From NCBI GenBank assembly GCA_039917655.1, contig JBDSJC010000123.1:1-56091 (forward strand): DNA of 56,091 nt, written 5' to 3'. The notes beneath the pieces were generated by a model that was not told the DNA's origin, made no database searches, and was given only the letters and a program-made list of their open reading frames with translations. Every line of letters starts with the position of its first letter. The first letter of the stretch is position 1. This stretch comes from PNKC01 sp039917655. GTDB taxonomy: Bacteria; Chloroflexota; Dehalococcoidia; Tepidiformales; Tepidiformaceae. The position numbers were made by a program, and so were the translations under genes. Of the stretch, positions 34,114 to 43,048 are shown piece after piece.

Positions 34114-35358
34114 CTACGGGCGAGCAGTCTGGAGGCGGGCGATCGTGGCATCAAGCTCGGGCACACTGGTTACTTCGCGCATCGCTTTCAGGAACAGGCC
34201 GGCGTCCTTCGTCAGCTGCCAGACCGATTCGATCTTCGGACCGATGGGGTTGGACGAGGCGGCGTTGTCCGCGTAGGTGCCGTAGAACGCGAAGTACGCT
34301 TGGTTGAGCTTGCGGATCGCGATCCCGTGGTCCGCGAGGTACTGGCGCTTATCGGCCATCGCTCTCTCGGCCTCGGCTACTTGTCCGTTCGCCAGCAGGG
34401 CGTCTACCTGCAGGCGGAGGTCGTGCATCTCTTTAGTGAAGTCGACCGTCGGAGCGGGAGCGGGAGGCGCCTGGCCGTCCTCTCCCGCCGGCAGGGAGAT
34501 CGGGTGGCGCTTGCGAATGAGGTTGGCGATCTCCCGCCCGGCGATGTTGGCCGTGGTTTCGTTCAGGGGCTCGGCGTCGCCGCCCTTGCCCCACTGCTGC
34601 CCCAGGGGAAAGAAGGCGAGGTAGTGGTGCGTCCATTCGTGCGAAGCCGTATCGAGCAGTGAATCGAACGAACGGTCGTCGCGCACGATCGCTGGATACG
34701 CCGCCAGCCCGCCGATCGAGATGACGAGCGACACTTCGTCTTTGCTATCGGCGCGCTGCTCAATGCTTTCGATCTCCCGCAAGGTCAAGCCGCTCTTCAG
34801 TAGGGTGTCGCCGTCCCGCTTGACAACGTTGCGCGGCGAACGGACCAGTAGTCGCGGTGGGCTGGTCAATTCGAAGTTCACCGGCGGCCAGGTGATCTTC
34901 ACCCCGCTGAAAAGCGGCAGCCCCTGCTGGAGCCCGGCGCTGGTTACGGCCTGGTCGATATAACGTTCGACCAGCCGCTCGACGTCGTTTTCATAGGCGG
35001 CGCGCTCGTTCGTGAGGGTGTCGATCAAGTTCAGATTCGGCGTTTCTGCTTCGTTCTGGGTGCGCAGTTGGCTGGTCAGCTTGAAGTAGCTCTGGACGGC
35101 GGCCAGCCCCTCGGCATCGTCCGGGTCCGGGCCAACGCCCAGCCGTGCGAAGGCGGTGTCGAGAAGCGTGTTCGCCTCCCACTTCCAGAGGTGGTATTCG
35201 TACGGCCCGAGCGGCCCACGCGTCCAGAGCACGCTGAGGGCGATGCCCAGGCTCAGCCCGAACACTCCCGCGCCGGTGGCGATGAGCGCCCAGGACGAAG
35301 GTCGCCACGGCCGGAACTGCACCGTGGGCGCCGCGCGGACAGGCCGGAGAGAGATCAT
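34114..35358 (-). CDS. membrane-anchored HExxH protein of unknown family
   Basis: A 414-residue protein with one membrane helix near the N-terminus (about 22-45) and a large outer domain. HEWTH at residues 240-244 is a zinc HExxH motif, and NETTANIAGREIA about 30 residues later offers a Glu that could be the third ligand, as in gluzincins. The C-terminal 100 residues look helical and may coil. I do not recognise a peptidase family. Start at 35358 is chosen over TTG at 35400. It is followed by the PH-domain gene. Confidence 0.65.
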   Translation of the reverse strand: MISLRPVRAAPTVQFRPWRPSSWALIATGAGVFGLSLGIALSVLWTRGPLGPYEYHLWKWEANTLLDTAFARLGVGPDPDDAEGLAAVQSYFKLTSQLRTQNEAETPNLNLIDTLTNERAAYENDVERLVERYIDQAVTSAGLQQGLPLFSGVKITWPPVNFELTSPPRLLVRSPRNVVKRDGDTLLKSGLTLREIESIEQRADSKDEVSLVISIGGLAAYPAIVRDDRSFDSLLDTASHEWTHHYLAFFPLGQQWGKGGDAEPLNETTANIAGREIANLIRKRHPISLPAGEDGQAPPAPAPTVDFTKEMHDLRLQVDALLANGQVAEAERAMADKRQYLADHGIAIRKLNQAYFAFYGTYADNAASSNPIGPKIESVWQLTKDAGLFLKAMREVTSVPELDATIARLQTARP

Positions 35359-35453
35359 GCGCGGTAAGCATACCGAGCGGCCGGAGTAAGGCGGCGGCAA
35401 GCAGCAGTTTGGCTATCCCATTACGTTCCGCCCGCTAGAGTTAGCCTGACGCC

Positions 35454-36035
35454 ATGACAGCCAGTAGCGCTACTTCACGCGACCTTCCGCGCGGGTCCCG
35501 GCCCGCATTCCGCATTCACTACGCGTCTTTCGAATCCCGCGTCGCGGCCGGTGCGCTGGACGTGCTGGTGTTGTTCATCATCGCGTCGCTCTTCGTGACG
35601 GCCGGGTCGCTCGTTGTCCTCGTCTCGTCCGATTTCGAGAAGGTGGAACCAACTGGCACCGCCTTGAACATATTCTGGATCTGCGTCGGCGCGATTCCGC
35701 CCGCGTTGCTCCTCTACTTCTTCATCGGGTTGGCGTGGAAAGGCCAGACGATCGGCGCCTCGGTGATGCAGTTAATGGTCATTCGCTCGGACGGGCGGCC
35801 GCTCGGAGTGATCGGCTCGATGGCGCGGGTCGTCGGCTTGCTGATCTATGTGCTCATCGTCGCGCTCGGGATCATCGTGGCGTTCGGATTCCGTGATTCG
35901 ACGCTGATCGCGGCGGCGGCTGTGAGCGTGGCCTTCCTGCTCGTGGCGTTCGGCTTCATTTGGGCGGCGTTCGATTCTCGCCGGCGTACCCTGCACGACC
36001 GCATAGCGGGGACGATCGTCGTCCGGTTGGTTTAG
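35454..36035 (+). CDS. RDD family membrane protein
   Basis: A 193-residue protein with about four hydrophobic segments. The RDD family features are the early Arg/Asp pattern YASFESRVAAGALDVLVLFI and the C-terminal DSRRRTLHDRIAGTIVVR. RDD proteins include putative transporters of unknown substrate. Eight nt separate it from the next membrane gene, so they are probably co-transcribed. Confidence 0.85.
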   Translation: MTASSATSRDLPRGSRPAFRIHYASFESRVAAGALDVLVLFIIASLFVTAGSLVVLVSSDFEKVEPTGTALNIFWICVGAIPPALLLYFFIGLAWKGQTIGASVMQLMVIRSDGRPLGVIGSMARVVGLLIYVLIVALGIIVAFGFRDSTLIAAAAVSVAFLLVAFGFIWAAFDSRRRTLHDRIAGTIVVRLV

Positions 36036-36042
36036 AGGCTTC

Positions 36043-36921
36043 ATGAATCGCTACGGAACCGCCACTTCGGAGCCCGGCGTCCGCTCGGCCCGCGAACGCA
36101 TCTACGGTTCGGCCACCTCCGGGCGGGATGGCCGCCGGGCGCTAGCGGGCATTCTGCTGGCGGTCTCTGTCTTCTTCCTGGTGGGCGCGATCAGCTTTCG
36201 GCAGGTGACGGAGCCCCAATACGCACAAGACGTGCTCAAATCCGGGATCGCCGTGACTACGGACATAGATTCGATCATCGCCGAAAACCACGACGCCCTG
36301 CGCCAGCTCGTCGAAGCCAGCCCCACTGCTACGTTCACGATCCCCGATTACCCGCTGGACATCGTGCTGACGCGCGACGAGATCACTAGGTCGAACGACA
36401 CGCAGCTTCGCGACCTGGTGCTCCAGCGCTCGGCGGCGCTGGTCTATGCTGAAGGGTTCGCGGCGTTTGACCGGACGGGAAACCAGCAGGTTAGCCGCTT
36501 CTCTTCGCAGGGGGGGTTGGAGTTCGCAGTGGGGCAGGTTTCCGAAGACTCGCACGCCTCCGCGAACCTGCTCGCCATCGTGCTGGTGTTCGCGACCGCC
36601 GTGACGGCCTGCTTCCTGCTCCTTGTTGGCCAAGGCTGGGGCCGGCTGCGGTCTCTTGGCTTCGCGGTCCTGGCCGGAGCTATCCCGGGATTGATCTTCA
36701 CCGGGCTGGCGCGGCTGCTGGCCGATTCCGCCGGGGGCAGCGACCCGTTCGTCGCTGACCTGCGGAGCATCGTGCGGACGACACTGAACGTACCACTGCG
36801 AAACTACATGGTAGTTGTCGTGCTCGGAGCACTCCTTACGGCGGCGGGCGTGGTGTTCGGAATGCTCGAATCCCGGATCGGCGGCCCGGCTGACGATGAG
36901 GTCGATGACTACATCGCCTGA
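36043..36921 (+). CDS. multi-pass membrane protein, unknown
   Basis: A 292-residue protein. One helix at about 34-52 is followed by an outer domain of about 120 residues, then three helices (about 180-200, 210-232, 262-285). The C-terminus is acidic (DDEVDDYIA). No family is recognised. It lies downstream of the RDD gene and overlaps the convergent endonuclease III gene by 13 nt. Confidence 0.65.
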   Translation: MNRYGTATSEPGVRSARERIYGSATSGRDGRRALAGILLAVSVFFLVGAISFRQVTEPQYAQDVLKSGIAVTTDIDSIIAENHDALRQLVEASPTATFTIPDYPLDIVLTRDEITRSNDTQLRDLVLQRSAALVYAEGFAAFDRTGNQQVSRFSSQGGLEFAVGQVSEDSHASANLLAIVLVFATAVTACFLLLVGQGWGRLRSLGFAVLAGAIPGLIFTGLARLLADSAGGSDPFVADLRSIVRTTLNVPLRNYMVVVVLGALLTAAGVVFGMLESRIGGPADDEVDDYIA

Positions 36922-37592
36922 TCCGGTCTCGAATCAGTTGCGAGAACGAGACTCGATGGGCACTCGGCAGCGAGCGGACAGCGTTCGCAGGCAGGCCTCC
37001 GCGCGATGCACGTGCGGCGCCCATGCTTTATCAGCAGCATGTGGAAGCGGTAGTAGTCTGCAGGCAAAACAAGCGACTCAAGCAGGCCGTGGGCCTGTTC
37101 GGCGGTGGTTTTCTCGGGGATCAACCCCAGGCGCTTGCTCACCCGCTCAACGTGGGTATCGACTGGCATAGCTGGCAGCCCGAGAGCGAACAGCAGGACG
37201 CAGGCGGCGGTTTTCGGGCCGACCCCGGGCAACGCGCGGAGCCACGCGCGTGCCTCTTCGAACGGCATTTCGCGCAGGAACTGAAGGTCCCAGCCGGGCG
37301 ACCGTTCGCCCACGGCGCGCAGGATGGCCTGGATGCGCGGCGCCTTCTGGGGCGCGAGCCCCCCGCGTTGAATCGTGGCGATCAGCTCCGCCGTCGGCGC
37401 GGCAGCGATCGCCTCCCAGGAAGGGTACCTGCGCATCATCTGGATGAACGCGCGACCGCTGTTCGTGTCGGCCGTGTTCTGCGAAAGCACGGTGAGCACG
37501 AGTTCGGCCACCGCGTCCCCATGCGGTATGTGCTTGGGATCGCCGTAGAGCGCGGCCAGGCGGTCCATAATCACGCCGGGGGTGAGGGTCAT
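36909..37592 (-). CDS. nth: endonuclease III
   Basis: A 227-residue DNA glycosylase/AP lyase that removes oxidised pyrimidines. The helix-hairpin-helix LPGVGPKTAACVL has catalytic Lys127, Asp145 is in MPVDTHVERV, and a 4Fe-4S loop is at Cys195, 202, 205 and 211 (C-x6-C-x2-C-x5-C). ATG at 37592 overlaps the upstream flavoprotein stop by 1 nt; the longer frame is not needed. Length fits the family. Confidence 0.95.
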   Translation of the reverse strand: MTLTPGVIMDRLAALYGDPKHIPHGDAVAELVLTVLSQNTADTNSGRAFIQMMRRYPSWEAIAAAPTAELIATIQRGGLAPQKAPRIQAILRAVGERSPGWDLQFLREMPFEEARAWLRALPGVGPKTAACVLLFALGLPAMPVDTHVERVSKRLGLIPEKTTAEQAHGLLESLVLPADYYRFHMLLIKHGRRTCIARRPACERCPLAAECPSSLVLATDSRPDQAM

Positions 37593-38740
37593 CAGTCCTT
37601 CAGCATTCGCGCGGCGATGTCCGGCAGGAGCGGGATTCTGGCCACTTCGCGGTCGTATGTAGATTCGCCGCGTTGCACCGCGAAGAAGGCGTTCCAGAGG
37701 AACGGCGTGTGCGCGCTGGCAAACATCCATGGCCGCGCGGCTCGCCGCAGCATCCCGTAGAACATGAAGCTGATGAGCCGGGCAGCTTTTAGTTCCGGCA
37801 TCACCTGGGCGTTTATTTCGTGCTGGTAGGCGACGAGGTCGCCGCCGCCACCGATCGCGCGCAGCACATTCCGGGCGGCGATTCGCCCGGATTCGATCGC
37901 GTAGTAGATGCCCTCTTCGGTGAATTCATCAGCCAGCCCCGCCGCGTCTCCGGCGAGCAACACGTTGCCCTCAGCGATGCGCTCGTTGGCCCGGCGGAAG
38001 CGAATCTTATGCCCGCGCGAGATATCGACCTCGGAAGCGCCGAGGCCGAGGCGGTCAATGAACGTCTGCGTGTGGCGCTTCATCTCGCCCGCCTGCCCTT
38101 TCGGCAGCACAATGCCGATCGATAACACCTCCCGCTTCGGGAAAAGCCATGCATAGCCCCACGGGTGGTACCCCAGTTCGATCAAGGAAGTGGCCTTGTA
38201 CGCCCCGAGCTTCTGGGACGGCGCCCGTACCTCGACCTCCCAGGCGGCGCATTCAGCGATGTCGCCGCCGAGACCGGCCATCCGGCCCACCGGCGAGTGC
38301 GCGCCATCCGCACAGACCAGGAATGGCGCTTTCGCTTCGAAGCCGTCTGCCCGCACGGTCACCATGCCGTTGCGATCGATGCCCCGGATCGCCGTCCCGG
38401 GGCGGAATTTGGCGCCCGCCTTCTCCGCCTGCTCCAGCAACAGGGCGTCGAAGCGTTCGCGCATCACCATGTGGGCGAAGGGCGTGCCGGAGTCGCGGAC
38501 GAAGCGGTTGCGGCCCAGGTTCGCCACTTCCAGCCGGCTCACCGAGTCTTCGACAACGGAGTCGATCGGGAAAGGGAGGAGCCGTTCGGTGCGCAGCGGA
38601 ATGCCGCCGCCGCAGGCCTTGTAGCGTGGGAACTCCGCACGATCGACTACGAGCACTCGAGCGCCTGCCGCCGCCAGTTCGCGGGCGGCAGTGCTGCCCG
38701 CGGGACCGGCGCCCACCACAATCGCATCGAATCTCGTCAC
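37592..38740 (-). CDS. geranylgeranyl reductase family FAD oxidoreductase
   Basis: A 382-residue flavoprotein with the dinucleotide motif VVGAGPAGSTAARELAAAGARVLVVDR at the N-terminus, RYKACGGGIP (the PxxYxxCGG-like loop of geranylgeranyl reductases) near residue 45 and GDAAGLADEFTEEGIYYAIESG near 285 (FAD). Family members reduce isoprenoid chains of lipids, quinones or chlorophylls. No bacteriochlorophyll genes are seen here, so a menaquinone or lipid role is more likely. GTG at 38740 is chosen because the motif follows directly. Confidence 0.85.
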   Translation of the reverse strand: MTRFDAIVVGAGPAGSTAARELAAAGARVLVVDRAEFPRYKACGGGIPLRTERLLPFPIDSVVEDSVSRLEVANLGRNRFVRDSGTPFAHMVMRERFDALLLEQAEKAGAKFRPGTAIRGIDRNGMVTVRADGFEAKAPFLVCADGAHSPVGRMAGLGGDIAECAAWEVEVRAPSQKLGAYKATSLIELGYHPWGYAWLFPKREVLSIGIVLPKGQAGEMKRHTQTFIDRLGLGASEVDISRGHKIRFRRANERIAEGNVLLAGDAAGLADEFTEEGIYYAIESGRIAARNVLRAIGGGGDLVAYQHEINAQVMPELKAARLISFMFYGMLRRAARPWMFASAHTPFLWNAFFAVQRGESTYDREVARIPLLPDIAARMLKD

Positions 38741-38811
38741 CCTGAGATTGTAGCCGTGGGGTTGGAACGGGTCTGTCTGCGGCTCGCCAGGAGTTCGGCT
38801 AGGATCGGCAG

Positions 38812-39864
38812 ATGACAAGCAAGGAGATCCGGCTTACGGACTTGACCGCCTGCGGCGGCTGAGCATCCAAGGCGGGGCCTGAGGCCCTGGCGCAGGTGCT
38901 GTCGCCACTCACCGGCCTGTTCAACCGCGAAGCTCACCCTAACCTGCTCGTTGGGTTGGGCGTCGCTGACGACGCCGCCGTTTATCGCATTGACGATGAA
39001 ACCGCGGTGGTGGCGACGCTTGACTTTTTCGCCCCGGTTGTTGACGACGCTTACACGTATGGCGCTATTGCGGCGGCGAACGCGATGTCGGATATCTACG
39101 CGATGGGAGGCGAGGTGGTGCTGGCGCTCAACATCGCTGCCTTCCCCCAGGATCTGCCGCCAGAAACGCAGACCGCGATTCTGCGCGGCGGTGCGGAAAA
39201 GGTGGCCGAGGCGGGCGGTGTGATCGCCGGCGGGCACACGGTCTGGGACGAAGAGCCGAAATACGGCTTGAGCGTGCTGGGCCTCGTCCATCCCCAGCGC
39301 ATCTTCAGCAAAGCGGGGCTCAAGGCGGGCGACGCACTTTTCCTCACCAAACCGATCGGCACGGGGACGATCCTCTCGGGAGCTGCGCGGCACGGGAACG
39401 CCGGCGCCGGCTGGGTAGACGCCGCGATCGTGTCCATGCTCCGCCTCAATCGTCACGCGGCGCACCTCGGCGGCCGCGTGGGAATCCGCGCCGCGACCGA
39501 TGTCTCGGGGTTCGGTCTGCTCGGCCACCTCTGGGAGATGGCCTCGAAATCCGGGGTGGCGGTGAGCATCGATTCGACCACCTTGCCGCTGCTGCCCGGC
39601 GCACGCGAGTCTTCCGCCGCCGGGGTCCACACTGGCGGCGAAGGGCGTAACCGCGATTGGGTCGGCACAAATGTCGCCTTTGCCCCCAGCGTTGACGAGG
39701 ACGTGGCGGCGCTACTTTTCGACCCGCAGACCTCGGGCGGCCTGTTGTTGGCAGTCCCGGCGGCGCGCGCTGACGAGATGCACCAGCTGTTCGCGGCCGA
39801 CGGTGAGCCGTTGTGGCGCATCGGGACTGTGTCCGCGGGATCTGCGGCGATTCGCGTCAGCTGA
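38812..39864 (+). CDS. selD: selenide, water dikinase (selenophosphate synthetase), selenocysteine-containing
   Basis: Reading from ATG at 38812 with the in-frame TGA at 38860-38862 as selenocysteine gives 350 residues. It begins MTSKEIRLTDLTACGG, then U17, then ASK. Position by position this matches E. coli SelD, where Cys17 is catalytic and Lys20 is essential; both sites are kept, with Sec in place of Cys17. The rest is typical: ADDAAVYRI, ATLDFFAPVVDD, GGHTVWDE, GTGTIL and ATDVSGFGLLGHLWEM. SelD makes selenophosphate from selenide and ATP. A TAGGAT box ends 6 nt before the ATG. A conventional gene finder would start it after the TGA. Confidence 0.9.
38873..38889 (+). promoter_or_regulatory. 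candidate bacterial SECIS hairpin in selD
   Basis: GGGCC (38875-38879), loop TGA and GGCCC (38883-38887), extended by C-G and G-U pairs, place an apical loop 17 nt after the TGA. That matches the usual SelB-recruiting spacing. The three-base loop is short, so the exact fold is uncertain. Confidence 0.5.
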
Positions 39865-39952
39865 CCCGGCTCGAATCCGCGGCTGGGTGTACGCTGAATT
39901 GTTCGAGGCCGGAGCCCGTGCCTATACTCGAAGCGCGAGGCGGTGGAGACGA

Positions 39953-41419
39953 ATGACGGCTGTTGCGACCGAGTTTGAGACTGTCATTGGCCTCGAAGTG
40001 CACTGCCAGTTGGTCACCAAAAGCAAGATGTTCTGCGGCTGTAGCGCCGATTATTCCGGCGCCGGCCCAAACACCCACGTCTGCCCGGTCTGCCTGGGGA
40101 TGCCTGGTGTCCTGCCCGTGATCAACGAAAAGGCGATCGAATACATCGTCATGACCGGCCTTGCGCTCAACTGCCAGATCCCTGAGTTCAGCAAGTTCGA
40201 CCGCAAGAATTACCACTACCCGGACCAGATGAAGGGCTACCAGATTTCGCAGTACGACCTGCCTGTCTGCGCGAACGGATGGCTCGAAGTGGAGGTGGAT
40301 GGCGCCAAGCGACGCCTCGGGATCACTCGCGTCCACATGGAGGAGGACACTGCCCGCTTGCTGCATCGCACGGACGCCTCGACAGGCGAGGGCTACAGCC
40401 TCGTTGATGTGAACCGGTCCGGTACGCCGCTGATGGAGATCGTCAGTGAGCCGGACATGCGCAGCGCAGCCGAGGCCCGGGAATACCTGGTTCGAGTGCG
40501 CCAGATCCTGCGTTACATCGGCGTCAGCGACGCGAACATGGAAGATGGCAACTTCCGCTGCGACGCTAACGTCTCGCTCCGAGTGCGCGGCGAGCCCTTC
40601 GGCAGCAAGGTCGAAGTGAAGAATATGAACAGCTTCCGCGCCGTCCACGACGCGATCCTGCACGAGGAGATCCGGCAGGCGCAGGTGTTGCGCGACGGAG
40701 GCACAATCCCCCAGGAGACACGCGGCTGGATCGACGAGCGTGGGGTGACAGTCAGCCAGCGTTCGAAAGAGGACGCGAACGACTTTCGCTATTTCCCGGA
40801 GCCGGATCTCCCACCGCTGCGGTTCAGCCGTGAGTACGTGGAGAGGGTCCGCGCGGCACTGCCCGAGCTGCCGGAGGCGCGCCGCGACCGCTTCCTGACG
40901 CTGGGCCTGAGCGAGCACGAAGCGACGGCGCTCACGGAATCGCGCGAGCGGGCGGACTACTTCGAGGAGCTAGTCACGGCGCTGAACCTGCCGTCGGTGC
41001 GAGCAAACAAACTGGCCGCCAACTGGCTGCTTGGTGAAGTGGCACGTTGGCTGAACGCCCACGGCGGCGAAATCTCGCATTTCCCGACATCCGCTGCGGA
41101 CCTTGCAGCGCTGGTGCTGATGCCCGAGGAAGGCAAGATCACCGCTGCGGTGGCCAAAGACGTCTTCGAACAGATGGCATCGACAGGGCGACGGGCGGTT
41201 GACATCGTTGAGGCTGAAGGGCTAGCGCAGATCAGCGGGGCTGACGAGCTAACAGAGACGGTGAAGAGGGCAGTGGCAGCTAACCCGAAGGCGGTGCAGG
41301 ACTACCGCGCAGGCAAGGAGACCGCCGTAAAATTTCTGATCGGCCAGGTAATGCGCGAAACGAAGGGCCGAGCCAACCCGCAGACTGTCCAGGATCTTCT
41401 CGAAAAGGAACTGCGCTAG
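39953..41419 (+). CDS. gatB: aspartyl/glutamyl-tRNA amidotransferase subunit B
   Basis: A 488-residue subunit of GatCAB, which converts misacylated Glu-tRNA(Gln) or Asp-tRNA(Asn). Motifs are VIGLEVHCQLVTKSKMFCGC and VCPVCLGMPGVLPV with the zinc Cys, DRKNYHYPDQMKGYQISQYD (kinase-like site), and the C-terminal GatB/YqeY tail ending NPQTVQDLLEKEL. ATG at 39953 has GGAG upstream; a TATACT box sits at 39922. gatA and gatC are not in this window. Confidence 0.96.
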   Translation: MTAVATEFETVIGLEVHCQLVTKSKMFCGCSADYSGAGPNTHVCPVCLGMPGVLPVINEKAIEYIVMTGLALNCQIPEFSKFDRKNYHYPDQMKGYQISQYDLPVCANGWLEVEVDGAKRRLGITRVHMEEDTARLLHRTDASTGEGYSLVDVNRSGTPLMEIVSEPDMRSAAEAREYLVRVRQILRYIGVSDANMEDGNFRCDANVSLRVRGEPFGSKVEVKNMNSFRAVHDAILHEEIRQAQVLRDGGTIPQETRGWIDERGVTVSQRSKEDANDFRYFPEPDLPPLRFSREYVERVRAALPELPEARRDRFLTLGLSEHEATALTESRERADYFEELVTALNLPSVRANKLAANWLLGEVARWLNAHGGEISHFPTSAADLAALVLMPEEGKITAAVAKDVFEQMASTGRRAVDIVEAEGLAQISGADELTETVKRAVAANPKAVQDYRAGKETAVKFLIGQVMRETKGRANPQTVQDLLEKELR

Positions 41420-41469
41420 GTGGCCTACTGGAAAGGTTGCGGCGACTTCCGCTGGTATACTTGCGACCA

Positions 41470-42819
41470 ATGACAGCGCGTCAGCTTCGCGAGCATAGCG
41501 CCCTGAAGTGGTTCTACCCCGGCATGCACATAAAGCGCTGGCTGGTGTTGCTGCTGTTCGGCATCTGCCTGATGGGGCTCGGCATCGCCTACGTGCTCAA
41601 GGAGGCTTACCTCCAGACGGATCTGCCCGGCGTCTTCTACTACCTGACGCTGCAGTTCATCCCGCGCTGGGGCCGCGGACTGCTCTTCATGTTCCTTTCG
41701 CTCACTACCGTGGGCATAGCGACCTGGAAGTTGAACGAATCGCTGCTCTATGCCTTCGTCCGCCCCAATCAGCGAGACGGCAACATGGCCCAGGCGATCT
41801 ATAACAAGCGCTTCCTCAGCCGCGGCCCAAAAATCGTCGCAATCGGCGGCGGGACCGGGCTTTCCACGCTGCTGCGCGGCCTTAAGGGCTACTCCAGCAA
41901 TCTCACCGCAATCGTCACAGTCGCCGACGACGGCGGAAGCACTGGCAGGCTGCGCCAGGAGTTCGGTGTGGTCGCCCCGGGCGACATTCGCCAGTGCATC
42001 GCGGCGCTCGCTGAAGCTGAACCGCTGATGTCGAAGCTTTTCCAGTACCGCTTTACCGAGGGTACCGGTCTGGAGGGGCATTCGTTTGGGAATCTCTTCC
42101 TCGTCGCCATGTCGGAAGTGACTGGCAACTTCGAAACCGCCATCCACGAAGCCAGCCGCGTGCTCAACGTTCGGGGATCAATCCTTCCTTCCACGCTCGA
42201 GGACGTGACCCTGAGTGCGCGTACGCACGAGGACGAAATGGTGCACGGGGAGCACAACATCACCGAGCGTGGCTCGGCGATCCGCGAGCTGTTTCTCAAC
42301 CCTGCCGGTGCTGAGGCTCACCCGGACGCCGTCCGCGCGATCCTCGAAGCGGACCTTGTGGTAATCGGACCCGGCAGTCTTTACACCAGCGTGATGCCGA
42401 ACCTTCTGGTCGGCGGGATTCAGAAGGCGCTCATGGCCTCGGATGCGCGGCGGATTTTCGTCTGCAACGTTGCTACCCAGCAAGGCGAAACGGACGGCTT
42501 TACGATCGCGGACCACCTTGAGGCGCTGGAGCGCCACGCTGGCCGTGGCGTGATCCAGGCCGTGGTTGCCAACAACAACATCGCCGAGACGCTGCCGGAG
42601 GTCTGGCACTCTTCGGCCGTGCCTGTGAACCGTGACGGGATGGCCGCCTTCGAACACGTCCGGCTGGTCCTCGCGGACGTGGTGGCCGAGGAGAACCGTT
42701 ACCGTCACGATCCCGAGAAACTCGCCGCTATGGTGATGCGCATGTACGATCACCGAGACTCGCTAACGAATTTGGCCACCCGCCACGTCGTCGAAGAGCC
42801 ACTCCTGATCCCTCGGTAG
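41470..42819 (+). CDS. yvcK: YvcK/CofD-family gluconeogenesis factor with membrane anchor
   Basis: A 449-residue protein. Two membrane helices (about 22-42 and 68-88) precede a CofD/UPF0052 domain that opens with KIVAIGGGTGLSTLLRGLK (nucleotide-binding) and VADDGGSTGRLR. Further motifs are GHSFGNLFL and VIGPGSLYTSVMPNLLV. B. subtilis YvcK binds UDP-sugars and supports cell-wall synthesis on gluconeogenic carbon; it has no membrane anchor, so the N-terminal helices are an addition. TATACT ends 8 nt before ATG and no Shine-Dalgarno is seen, suggesting a leaderless start. Confidence 0.88.
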   Translation: MTARQLREHSALKWFYPGMHIKRWLVLLLFGICLMGLGIAYVLKEAYLQTDLPGVFYYLTLQFIPRWGRGLLFMFLSLTTVGIATWKLNESLLYAFVRPNQRDGNMAQAIYNKRFLSRGPKIVAIGGGTGLSTLLRGLKGYSSNLTAIVTVADDGGSTGRLRQEFGVVAPGDIRQCIAALAEAEPLMSKLFQYRFTEGTGLEGHSFGNLFLVAMSEVTGNFETAIHEASRVLNVRGSILPSTLEDVTLSARTHEDEMVHGEHNITERGSAIRELFLNPAGAEAHPDAVRAILEADLVVIGPGSLYTSVMPNLLVGGIQKALMASDARRIFVCNVATQQGETDGFTIADHLEALERHAGRGVIQAVVANNNIAETLPEVWHSSAVPVNRDGMAAFEHVRLVLADVVAEENRYRHDPEKLAAMVMRMYDHRDSLTNLATRHVVEEPLLIPR

Positions 42820-42823
42820 CTCC

Positions 42824-43045
42824 ATGTTTTTGAACGTTCTTCAGATTGTCATCTCGGTCATCCTGATTGTCGTGATCCTGTTGCAGGTGAAGGGCTCGGG
42901 GTTCGGTGCGGCGCTGGGCGGCATGTCCGGCGGGTCGGTCTACCGCACCAAGCGGGGGCTGGAGCGCACACTCTTTCAGGCCACGATTCTGCTCGTCGTA
43001 GTGTTCATCTTCGTATCCTTCCTGAGCGTCGTGTCCCAGAAGTAG
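42824..43045 (+). CDS. secG: preprotein translocase subunit SecG
   Basis: A 73-residue protein with two helices (about 2-20 and 48-68) and the SecG block VILLQVKGSGFGAALGG between them, followed by the YRTKRGLER loop. It stabilises SecYEG. The spacing to yvcK and to the next gene is 4 and 3 nt, so the three are co-transcribed. Confidence 0.92.
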   Translation: MFLNVLQIVISVILIVVILLQVKGSGFGAALGGMSGGSVYRTKRGLERTLFQATILLVVVFIFVSFLSVVSQK

Positions 43046-43048
43046 TCC

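Noticed and set aside
38860..38862. Nonsense mutation making selD a pseudogene
   Set aside because: The residues on both sides of the TGA are conserved and the position is exactly the catalytic Cys/Sec site, so recoding is far more likely.
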